Part shown: piece after piece, positions 11,045 through 19,700 of the stretch
How the letters are laid out: each line of letters opens with the position of its first letter
Position numbering within the stretch: position 1 is the stretch's first letter
Assembly (NCBI GenBank): GCA_033558025.1
Contig: JAUCEF010000002.1
Location: 2,356,001-2,420,000, forward strand
Length of the DNA stretch: 64,000 nt
Reading direction: 5' to 3'
Source: Phytophthora sp. 'mugwort'
Taxonomy: Eukaryota; Oomycota; Peronosporomycetes; Peronosporales; Peronosporaceae
Notes under the pieces: generated by a model
Told to the model about the DNA's origin: nothing
Databases searched by the model: none
The model's input: the letters and a program-made list of their open reading frames with translations, nothing else
Position numbers and translations under genes: made by a program

Positions 11045-11066
11045 TCTCCATTTACCCACTTTACCG
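11045..11066 (+). promoter_or_regulatory. Possible oomycete Inr/FPR-type core promoter
   Basis: TCTCCATTTACCCACTTTACC, about 40-55 bp before the ATG at 11102, resembles the oomycete initiator (core TCATTY, here TCCATTT) followed by a flanking FPR-like CACTTTACC. The match is imperfect. Its support is its position just before the chosen start and the short 5' leaders usual in oomycetes. Confidence 0.35.
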
Positions 11067-11101
11067 TTTGCCTTCTACCGCTCAAGTCACTTAGCAGCAG
11101 C

Positions 11102-13276
11102 ATGGTGAGCAACACTCAAGAATTTGAGACACCAACTGGCACTTCATGGTCATCACGTGTTACGAAAAAAACAGTCAGGGCTACGACCTTTACTCGCACC
11201 CATAAGATGATACGCAAACACAATGACGATGAAGAAGAGAAGTCGCCCGAGCACTCCACCGGCTCCTCGTCCTTGGCTCTGGACTCTTCATTTGAGATCG
11301 AGGTGGCCGACAACGACGACGCCGACCAAATGCTGCACAATTTGGCCGACAACATGATTGGACGCAACGTGCCCTTCCAATCACCATTCGGTACCAAGGC
11401 ACAGGTCTACGCAGACTACACTGCCAGCGGAAAATCACTCGAGTGCATCGAGAAGTTCATCCATGACCACGTCCTGCCCACCTACGGCAACACGCACACC
11501 ACCACGTCCGTCACAGGACTGCAGACCACGTCGTTCCGCGAAGAGGCCCGCCGCGTTATCTCCGACGCCGTCAATGCGCGCGAGTCTAAGGACGTGGTGA
11601 TCTTTGCCGGTCAGGGCTGCACCAGCGCCATCAACAAACTGGTCACGGCGCTCGGCATCAACAAGGGGCGTCGGCGTCACCGAGCTTCCAAGCGACCCGT
11701 GATCTTTACGTGTCCGTTCTCGCACCACTCCAACCTGTTGCCGTGGCGAGAAAGTCCGTGTGCTGACGAGGTGAAAATCCCTGAGGCAGCGGACGGCGGA
11801 CTCGACATGAAGGAGCTGGAGCGTCAACTTCAACGTCACCAGAACCGACCGCTCAAGATCGGCTCGTTCGCTGCGGCCTCCAACCTCACGGGTATGTTGA
11901 TTAATGTCGACAAGGTGTCGAGTCTGCTGCACAAGTATGGTGCACTGGCCTGTTGGGATTACGCTACGTGCGCCCCCTACGTGGACATTGACATGAACCC
12001 TAAAGACGACCCTCTCGCCTACAAGGATGCAGTTTTCTTCTCGGGACATAAGTTCGTGGGTGGTCCGGGTTCTCCTGGTGTGTTGGTAGTGAAGAAGAAC
12101 TTGATGAGCAACGAGGTGCCGACGATGCCCGGTGGTGGCACCGTGCTGTTTGTGACGGAGAAGGCCCACAGCTACCTCTCCAACAAGGTGGAGAGAGAAG
12201 AAGGAGGTACCCCCGACATCTTGGGGAGCATCCGCCTGGGTCTGGCCTTCCAGCTCAAGCAACATGTGAGTTCTGAACGCATTATGAAATTAGAGCGTCA
12301 GCACGTCCACCACGTACGTGAATCGCTCGGTCACAACAAGAACATCATCCTGCTTGGCCGACAGACCGACGACGTGGACCAGCTCCCAATCTTCTCCATG
12401 ATGATCCGCTTCGGTGACCGTTTCCTGCACCACAACTTCGTGTGTGCTTTGCTGAACGACATGTTCGGAGTGCAGGCTCGCGGCGGGTGTCAGTGTGCGG
12501 GCCCTTTCGGTTCACGCCTGCTCGGTCTCAGTCGCGAGCATATTATCGATCTGGGTCATGCTGTCGTCGCAAAACACGAGATCCTCAAACCGGGCGTTAC
12601 CCGTATGAGCTTCCCGTACTTCGCCGATTGGGGGGAGGTCAACTACGTGCTGGACGTAGTGCATTTCGTGGCCGACCATGGCTGGAAGTTCCTGCCGCAG
12701 TACGACTTCAATTGCCGTACGGGAGTGTGGCGTCATGTGTCTCGTGCAGATGTCGCCTTCCCCGACAAGAAGTGCTTGTCGGACTTGCATATCGACGATG
12801 TGGCGACTGTGCGCGCGTCGGTTGTTGCAAAGCCTATTCGCGACCTGGTTGCTCACAGACGACAGAACCTCGAGCAGGCAGCCCAGTTCGCGGACCGCTC
12901 CATCCGAGAGGCAGCGTCGTCCGACTTCCGGCAGGTGGAGAAGGTCGCGGATATCCACGAGGGACTGCGTTGGTTCGCGTACCCAATTGAGGCTGTTGCG
13001 GCCTTCCAGGACCGTGGCGGCAAACCACCGCTCTCGGACGAGATCAGCGGTCCATGCCAGCCACATCGGTACTTCGATCCAGCCATTAACCACGTCTGGG
13101 ATGGCGTGCCCATGTTGGCGACTATGAGGCGTCACAGGGTGGCGATGGCGGCGCGAATGCTCATTACTCAATGTATGCCGGGACAGGGTTCTCCGTTTTT
13201 GGTGGACATGACACCGGTGACGGACTCAGAGGATGAGAGCGGCAGTGATACTGAGAATTCACCGAAACACCTGTAG
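11102..13276 (+). CDS. Class V aminotransferase-fold (NifS/cysteine desulfurase-like) PLP protein with C-terminal extension
   Basis: The 724-aa protein starts at ATG 11102; the frame is open from 10973, but 11102 has a cleaner N-terminus and a promoter-like sequence upstream. Residues 1-80 are Ser/Glu-rich and probably disordered. The PLP fold runs from about 95 to 530: YADYTASG, a Thr-rich cofactor loop (YGNTHTTTSVTG), the Asp-containing strand ACWDYATCAPYVDIDM, and FFSGHKFVGGPGSPG, where Lys 317 is the expected Schiff-base residue. GVQARGGCQCAGP is reminiscent of the substrate-loop cysteine region of this superfamily. The last roughly 190 residues are an extension without a recognised domain, ending in an acidic tail. 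The substrate cannot be told from sequence. No introns are needed. Confidence 0.85.
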   Translation: MVSNTQEFETPTGTSWSSRVTKKTVRATTFTRTHKMIRKHNDDEEEKSPEHSTGSSSLALDSSFEIEVADNDDADQMLHNLADNMIGRNVPFQSPFGTKAQVYADYTASGKSLECIEKFIHDHVLPTYGNTHTTTSVTGLQTTSFREEARRVISDAVNARESKDVVIFAGQGCTSAINKLVTALGINKGRRRHRASKRPVIFTCPFSHHSNLLPWRESPCADEVKIPEAADGGLDMKELERQLQRHQNRPLKIGSFAAASNLTGMLINVDKVSSLLHKYGALACWDYATCAPYVDIDMNPKDDPLAYKDAVFFSGHKFVGGPGSPGVLVVKKNLMSNEVPTMPGGGTVLFVTEKAHSYLSNKVEREEGGTPDILGSIRLGLAFQLKQHVSSERIMKLERQHVHHVRESLGHNKNIILLGRQTDDVDQLPIFSMMIRFGDRFLHHNFVCALLNDMFGVQARGGCQCAGPFGSRLLGLSREHIIDLGHAVVAKHEILKPGVTRMSFPYFADWGEVNYVLDVVHFVADHGWKFLPQYDFNCRTGVWRHVSRADVAFPDKKCLSDLHIDDVATVRASVVAKPIRDLVAHRRQNLEQAAQFADRSIREAASSDFRQVEKVADIHEGLRWFAYPIEAVAAFQDRGGKPPLSDEISGPCQPHRYFDPAINHVWDGVPMLATMRRHRVAMAARMLITQCMPGQGSPFLVDMTPVTDSEDESGSDTENSPKHL

Positions 13277-13343
13277 ACACAATCGCGTCAAGACAAAGAA
13301 ATACACTGAACATTTATTCGATGTCTTCAGCAGATATGGGCTT

Positions 13344-13413
13344 TAAGCCGAGCTTGAGTCGGTTTTTCCCATAGGATTCCGAAAAGGTTGTTCATGATTT
13401 TCCGTAGGGTTCC
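13344..13413 (-). repeat. Dispersed repeat, copy 1
   Basis: These 70 bp match the reverse complement of 23066-23140, sharing GATTTTCCGTAGGG, GATTCCGAA.AGGTTG and GCTTTAAG.CGAG. They end exactly where the LTR piece begins (13414). They look like the host flank into which gypsy copy A's 3' LTR was inserted before rearrangement. Confidence 0.65.
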
Positions 13414-13675
13414 TGTGGCGGCGCACACAACACCTTGCGCACAGGAAGTGTGACTTCCGGAGAGTATACAAACTCTCAGTGAACGGCCGTTCACTAGTCC
13501 CTGGCCTGTGGGACTGCCAAAATTAGGTAGATTTAAGACTGAATATATTTATAGGTGACCCTTTTAATGCGTCTACGTACTAACTATTAGTCACCGATAA
13601 AGTACTCTAGATGTTATCCTATTGAGTGGCTCTGAGGTCTTTATACCATATCTGTGGTACCTACCTATGTCATTA
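13414..13675 (-). repeat. Remainder of a gypsy LTR, inverted relative to copy A
   Basis: This minus-strand LTR starts TGTGGCGGCG (TGTGACGGGG in copy B) and follows the copy B LTR down to GTCATTA at 13669-13675, where similarity stops. It supplies exactly the part of the LTR that is missing after 6532, in opposite orientation. No internal element sequence lies beside it. Confidence 0.85.
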
Positions 13676-13824
13676 CACAGACGGAATCCAACGACCACAT
13701 GGCGTCTGACTGAAGCATACAAATCATAGTCCGATTTGATTGGCTGAAACAACTGCAAAGAAAGTCACCTAAATAATCCAGACGAGCGAGCTAAGAATTA
13801 GGGCAAGAAATGAGAAGCGTATTT

Positions 13825-14064
13825 TTATTTAAAACTCAACGTTGAGGGCCTTGTTAAATGCCTTCCTACAGTGTCTTCGCTAATCTCCTCCCACATGCGG
13901 ATAGTACGCTTAATGGTAGCTAGACGTTTGTCTTTTGTTATTGCCCCCGCTCTGGTATCTTCTAGCAGCCATGCTAACTTCAACTTGGCCTTCAATGGCC
14001 CCATAACACCCACGTCTAAGGGCTGGCAACACAGATGTTGATTTTTTTTTGGTAAAGGCTGCAA
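13825..14064 (-). pseudogene. C-terminal fragment of a pogo/CENP-B-like DDE transposase
   Basis: The 79-codon frame includes CCQPLDVGVMGPLKAKLK, a third-Asp motif typical of DDE_1 (pogo/Tigger) transposases, then AWLLEDTRAGAITKDKRLAT and RTIRMWEEISEDTV. The fragment is cut at its upstream end near the A/T run at 14040. It is a distinct subfamily from the split element at 39-48.6 kb. Confidence 0.7.
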
Positions 14065-14069
14065 GGAAT

Positions 14070-14790
14070 TCGCCGATCGCTATACCAGTTCTGACATCCT
14101 CGACCTGGCAGATCGGTATACTCGCTCTGTCATACGCGATCAGGCCGATCGGGTTGATCGGTGTTGGCAGATCGACATACATGTTCTACCATACGCGATC
14201 TGGCAGATTGAGATTTCAGTCCAAGGTAGTAGATCAAGCGTCGCGGTGAGAGGATCGGATCGTATATTGGCCGACCTTCCTCCACGCTAGCGAACTTCTG
14301 ATCAAGCGCATATCCCGATCGATCAGCATTTAGTGCTTGGCCGACGATCGTCTGGACTCTCAACTCGCAAGATCACACTAAGGAAGCGGCAAGCAACTCA
14401 AGGAAAGGAACAACGCCACACGGCAGCCTCGGATCAAGTCCAACCCCCGATCGAAGGTCGACTACCTCAGATCGGAACCAATACCGGCAGCAGGGCGAAG
14501 ACTTCCGCGCTCCTCCACGTCCTGAACGCCCCACCAGGGCGTTCAAGACTTTGCACCGCTGCATCCTTCGGAGTCCCAAGGTAGCAGATCCAGCCCACCA
14601 ACGGGTACACAAGGTGATACCAAGTTCGGCTGATCACGGATCATCGGAGAAACTCTGCTACTCGGTGTCTGGGCGCAGTTGGTAAGTAGATCGGGTCTAA
14701 AGCATATTCTTACCGATCCCGCTACACCACAATGGTGCGCTTGCCCGGATCTCTAGGTGACTCAAATTTCACCGTGAGTCCACAGAAGAA
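14070..14790 (+). mobile_element. GATC-rich leader or LTR of an unidentified retroelement (putative)
   Basis: The segment repeats GATCGG-type words more than a dozen times, and a motif CATACGCGATC(A/T)GGC occurs at about 14131 and 14192. It precedes the hydrophilic ORF at 14800, as an LTR plus untranslated leader would precede gag. LTR ends were not located. Confidence 0.35.
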
Positions 14791-14799
14791 GATGCGAAA

Positions 14800-15192
14800 G
14801 TGAAGATTGAACAAGGGGATCAAGCGTCGTCGGAGATCGGATCGACGACGTCGCCGCTGAATGAAGCGAGATCCACAGATCGACAGAGCCCTGCGAGGAG
14901 CTCTGTCGACAGAAGAGAGGCAGATCCGGATCTGGAAGAGAAGCCTCGAATTCCTCCCCAGGTCCCTGCGGGGACCCCCGCAGATCTCGATGTGAATCGA
15001 GGTCTGCCAAGCGAGACAGGAAAGGCGAAGCCTGAACCTTATTCGTTCGCAACTTCCGTAGGTACAAGATCGGTGCCGAAGAAGAAGAAGAACAAGATTA
15101 CGAGAAAAAAACTGAAGGCCCCGAGGTCAGCGAAGAAAGACCAGACTAGGTATCCACATCGATCTGGACTGAAGATGCCCTGGCGACCATAA
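14800..15192 (+). CDS. Hydrophilic ORF, possible retroelement gag N-terminus
   Basis: The 130-codon ORF begins MKIEQGDQASSEIGST and ends in a Lys-rich stretch (KKKKNKITRKKLKAPRSAKK). It is rich in Ser, Pro, Asp and Lys, with no fold recognised. Its place after a GATC-rich leader suggests a truncated retroelement Gag. It could also be a chance frame. Confidence 0.3.
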   Translation: MKIEQGDQASSEIGSTTSPLNEARSTDRQSPARSSVDRREADPDLEEKPRIPPQVPAGTPADLDVNRGLPSETGKAKPEPYSFATSVGTRSVPKKKKNKITRKKLKAPRSAKKDQTRYPHRSGLKMPWRP

Positions 15193-15280
15193 ACCACCGG
15201 AAGACCTTGCGTGAGTTCTTGATCCACGATCCCGTGATTACGATCATGCAGGTGCGCCAAATCGGGGACTTGAAGGGCCC

Positions 15281-15406
15281 GATAGGGAGACCACAAGAGC
15301 CGTCGAGCAAGCTGAACGCTGCGATAGGGAGACCACAAGAGCCGTCGAGCAAGCTGAACGCTGCGATAGGGAGACCACAAGAGCCGTCGAGCAAGCTGAA
15401 CGCTGT
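15281..15406. repeat. Three perfect 42-bp tandem repeats
   Basis: The unit starting GATAGGGAGACCACAAGAGC occurs at 15281, 15323 and 15365. The period of 42 is a multiple of three, giving a 14-residue repeat (IGRPQEPSSKLNAA) in the short + frame 15207-15467. Identity of the units implies recent amplification. There are no spacers, so this is not a CRISPR array. Confidence 0.9.
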
Positions 15407-15504
15407 GAAGACGCTGTTCCCCCGTCCAGATAATGAAGGAAGCCGGCCTAGTGTCAGGCGCTTTTGATGCTATGTTGGTTTTGGCATCCTTGTTGCCAGC
15501 ATTG

Positions 15505-17226
15505 CTACAGATGAAGACAAGCTTCCACACGTCGTGCGTCCAGCCTGTTCCGCCGCTTGGTGTGTATGAAGCCATGAATACTACAGGATCTTTCACTAGC
15601 AGCCGACGACGTGGGAATCGTGTAGATCGTTTCGGCGAGAGGTGCTAAAAGCGAATAGTAGTCGTTGTCGGTCACTGACTTGCTGACCTTGTTGGTCCAC
15701 CACGCCATCGGTGAGAGTTCTTCTGCTTTGCGCGCGTCTCTGGCGACCACCTACCTTTCTTCAGGTGGAACTCGGTGGCTTCGCTTTCGATCTGTTCCAT
15801 CTCCGCTGGGGTCGATATGTGCCCAAGACGCACCGCAAATTGCGAGATTGATTCGACACTAGAGGCCAGGTCAGCGTCCACGAAGTCACGTCATGTCTGT
15901 GTGCAAAAATTCCCATTTGGCTTTACAGACGCCAATATACTCAGTTGAACAGCTCTTGGCACTGTCCCCTGCGCGTTAATTTGCAGCAGGTATCCTGTTC
16001 CAGCATCGCGACAGCTTCAATGAGTGGCTTCAGAAGAGTGATCACTAACTTAAGACGCTTCCAGAAAACCCTAGCTTTCAGAATGTCACGAGCTTCATTA
16101 AGCATTACTGGTCGTCTTCCAAAGCGCTTCATAAACTTCGTCTGGCGAAACAGTTTGTTAATGACACAATGGTTGTCGGATACGCTTTTGGCACAGGTAA
16201 GCGCAGAGCCCGACGGTGCGCCTCTTTCTCTTTCGCCTTCTGCAGCTTGGGAAATCGCACAAGGATCTGCGGTCGATTCCGAACAAACTTGGTCAGCGTG
16301 ACAGATCGTGATACTGTCCAGGCTAGCCACGGAATTTGTAGCACCTCCTCCAGGATCAAATGTAATTCATGGCTGCTGCATCCATTGCAGTATAGCGGCC
16401 GCTTCCGCTCGAGAATTGCCTAGGCTCCTTGTATCACAGGAGCATTATCAGTCGTGACAGATACTAACACAGCTCGGCCAACCGTCTTGTGGATTTCACC
16501 AATCACATCGCCGATCGCCTCGGCCACGTACTCTGCTGTTTGTCCGTCCTCCCCAGTATCTTGGTGCACCAAAGGAGCGGTCTCATCAGCGGAGATGCGA
16601 CGACGCAGTTGATGACCTACTCCTTGATGACATTTGACTAGCCATCAGAAATCAACGCGAGTGTCGATTCATCTCTCAATCTGCCGATTAGCTCAGACCT
16701 CTCGAGCTCGTACGCTTTGGTCAGCAGTCGGCCAGCGAATGCCTTCCGAGTTGGAAGGTATTTCTCCATTTCAGGCTGAAGAATCCTGAGCGGTTTACGC
16801 ATGCGCGGGATTTCGATACTGCGGAACAGCACACCAGCAGCGTAAAAGCCCCGGGCGATCTCAGCTTGGAAGCGATCTTTTTCTGCAGCGGCATTTCGCT
16901 AGCAAAGTTACCACCGATTGTGACTGGGACAGCGATACTACACTCATGATGGAGTCTTGCGTGGCAGGAAGTGAAGTAGCAAGACTTGTTTTCTTGCGAT
17001 TCTTGCGATTCCGCTTCTTCTTCCTAGGCGGCTCATTGAAGCGACTCCACTTGAGCTTCTTAGCCTCCGTTAGATTGCGGCACGACGCCAGGTTCCCAAG
17101 CAACTTTAGGCTGGGCTGCGACTTGTACAGCTTTGCGGAGCAGTGCTTGCACGTCGCGTCGGGGCAGGCACCAGAGTTGTCGATCACGAACTCGCCCCAC
17201 GCGGGGTGCGTGCGGCCGCGGGGCAT
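15505..17226 (-). pseudogene. hAT-type transposase remnant with BED zinc finger
   Basis: Reading on the minus strand, the N-terminus (17226-16861) carries a BED-like zinc finger (GACPDATCKHCSAKLYKS), then a Lys/Arg-rich linker. The middle (16832-16638) reads MEKYLPTRKAFAGRLLTKAY and ALISDG. The C-terminus (15750-15505) is the hAT dimerisation domain: WWTNKVSKSVTDNDYYSLLA, then IPTSSAASERSCSIHGF and TKRRNRLD. Frameshifts and stops between these parts make it inactive. Terminal repeats and the 8-bp target duplication usual for hAT were not found. Confidence 0.75.
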
Positions 17227-17854
17227 GGCTGGTTGCTCGTGCAGCGTTCAGCGCTCAGCAGGTGCAGTGAAATCGGGGTTGGCCGAAGCAGATTGAGGCA
17301 GCGTTGTTGCTCCTGTTCGGCAGGACGAAGAGTGAGGAAGTTGCTGACTGCACTGGCAGTAGCGCGGCGACACGGTCAAGCTTCTTCTATGATACTGGCG
17401 GAACCTAGCATGCTCTCGGATGCCGATCTGCGCCATCAAGGGACAGAGGAGAAGTGGTCGAAGTTGGCTTCGTTGACTCTGCGTCATCAAACGGCTGATG
17501 GGCCTATGGGACCCGGCAGGAGCTGACGCAACAGTGGAGCGAACGCTCAGCGTTGTATGGGTTATGATGTGGCCGTTGTAGTTTCTAGCAGCCTGTCATT
17601 AACGCTGTGAGTACGGTACATGTTCAACTTGACACGCGCCATCAGGGCACTGTATCTATGGTCATCTTGGCTACTTCAACGACAACGTCGGACATGACAG
17701 CGCGCTGGACACGATAGCTCGAGGGCTGCAGGTAAGGTCAGTAGTGCAGGAGGCAGTCGCTCATGGAGCTTTGCATATCTTTCAATTTCACTCACTCGTC
17801 AATTTTCCAGCTTTGCATTAGCTGCCTCTAAGCTTCCTACCAATTCGTCAGGTT
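17227..17854. other. Spacer between hAT and copia remnants
   Basis: No gene seen. The last 250 bp before the copia Gag ATG (17855) should hold its leader, primer-binding site and 5' LTR, but I could not define LTR ends or a tRNA-complementary site. The 5' LTR may be lost or too diverged. Confidence 0.3.
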
Positions 17855-18600
17855 ATGAGTGCCAACAACACCACGACGCCTTCACTACCAAGCTCCGCAA
17901 CGTTTCATGGGACCGGCTGCCGCGTCTGGGCCCGGCAGCTCCAGCTGTATCTGGAGGTGAAGGACGTGTGGAGCGCGGTCCTGAAGCCCGCACCGACCTC
18001 ACTGCAGCTCGAGAACGAGGCGTCCGGCCAAGCTAAACGGCCGTTACGGCAGGGGGAGCGACCGCTGCACCAACTGGAGCTTCGGCAGAAGCTCACCATG
18101 ACCAACATCCTTTCAGCGCTGACGGATGACTAAGCTGCGCTGGTGGCAGACCTTTCGCAGCCGAAGGCCATGTTGACAGCGCTACAGAAGGCGCATCGCC
18201 ACGTGTGTGACACGACTGTCGGTGGTCTCAAGCGAGAGTACATGTCGCTTTACACTGACGTCGGCGGTGGTATGCTGGAGCACGTCCGCCAGACGCGCCT
18301 AATGATGGCTGAGCTAGAGTGCTACAAAGTGGCACTGACCGATGCAGAGAAGAAGAGCAACTTCATGCAGAGCCTTGGTCCTGATTGGAATGGCTACATC
18401 GGTTCGCTAGAAATGTCTGCTTCGATGGAGGAACTGCCCATCGGCTGCCGAGGCCAGGTGTCGCACGACGCAAACGTAAAGAGGAAAGTGCGGTGGAACA
18501 CAGGCTGTGCGAGGTGGCAATGTTTTTACGGCAGCAGCGCACGAAAGCCAGACATGAAGAAGGGCAAGGGCTTCAACTGTGAGTAGTACGGTCACTTCAA
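17855..18600 (+). pseudogene. Copia gag region
   Basis: It begins MSANNTTTPSLPSSATFHGT, then GCRVWARQLQLYLEVKDVW, the N-terminal gag motif of copia elements (a W-x-x-x-L/M-x-x-x-L pattern). A second frame (18143-18586) continues with MLEHVRQTRLMMAELECYKV and a damaged CCHC knuckle (FNCE, stop, YGHFKNECKSK). A TAA at 18131-18133 and a TAG at 18585-18587 interrupt it. Confidence 0.8.
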
Positions 18601-18732
18601 GAACGAGTGCAAGTCGAAGAGCCTTCGTGGCGCCTTTGGCCATGCTGCTACGTCTAGTCACGACAACAATGAAGATGCAGAGAGTGATTTTGTTTTCCAA
18701 GTTAGCTCAACTGCGGAGTCAGTGGGAGCCGA

Positions 18733-19700
18733 GTGGATCATCGACTCGGGAGCATCGAGCAACATGACGGGATCGCGTGTCTCCTAAATGGCCTGACCAA
18801 GCTGTCCAGCGGCATCGTGGTCACGACCGCTAGTGGCATGACGCTGAGCGCGACGCACCGAGGAACGACCCGGCTACCTCTGTGCTCTGGTGGCACCTGC
18901 ACGCTGGACAACATGCTGTACGTTCCTGGCCTTCAGCGCAATCTCGAAAGCTTGAGCAAGGTTGGGACGGCTGGACTTACGGCTACCTTCAATCGAGAGT
19001 ATTGGGTGGTCACCAGCGGCCACGATAAGCAGGTTGCTACACGCCGCAACAGTGGACTGTACGTAGTGTCGGCGTCCAACACAGGCAATTGTGCTGAGGT
19101 AGGATACGCGTCTGGAGATCAACCGGACGACTTGACTTTCTGGCACGCCAGACTGGGACATCTGAACGCTCGGGGACTGAAGATTGTGCTTAAAGCCGGT
19201 GATGTGACAACCCGCAGCTCGCAGATGCTCCCTTGTAAAGCTTGTGCAGCTGGGAAACTGGCCAGTGTATCATTTCCGGCAAAGAAGCCACGCAACCTCA
19301 AACGTGGATAAGTTTTGATCGCTATCGACTATGTGGGGCCGATGGAGACGATGTCGCGGGATGGCTATACCGGCATGGTGAGTACGATAATCGAGCTGTA
19401 CCATCTGGCTGCTGTTTTCCCTGTCAAGGACTAGCGCTCGGCTACTCAGCTGAGCGCCCTACGCGAATGTATCGCCAATCTCAAAGTGGTGGTCCCGTAC
19501 GCGAGAGTGGCGATGCTGAAAAGCGACAATGCTGCGGAGTACGGGGGGGGGGGGGGGGGGAATCGCGGAGTTCTGCAATGAGAACATGATTGAACAGGAG
19601 TTCAGCACGCCACACACACCGCAACAAAACGGCAAAGTCGAGCGCAGCAACCGTGCCGTCGTTGAAATGGCGCGCGCGATGCTGCAGGCCGCACGCATGG
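18733..19700 (+). pseudogene. Copia protease and integrase region
   Basis: The protease active site reads WIIDSGASSNMT near 18735. The GAG-pre-integrase domain (18960-19310) ends LTFWHARLGHLNARGLK and CKACAAGK. The integrase core follows: IDYVGPMETMSRDGY, LKSDNAAEY, and FSTPHTPQQNGKVERSNRAV with the Glu of the DDE triad. Exactly after the DNAAEY motif the frame runs into 18 consecutive G (19543-19560) and shifts. Further stops lie near 18785 and 19310. Confidence 0.8.

Noticed and set aside
11435..12265. Minus-strand ORF of 276 codons
   Set aside because: It lies fully opposite the aminotransferase gene; long antisense frames are expected from its GC-rich third positions.
15281..15406. CRISPR-like array
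   Set aside because: Head-to-tail repeats without spacers in a eukaryotic genome; a minisatellite.
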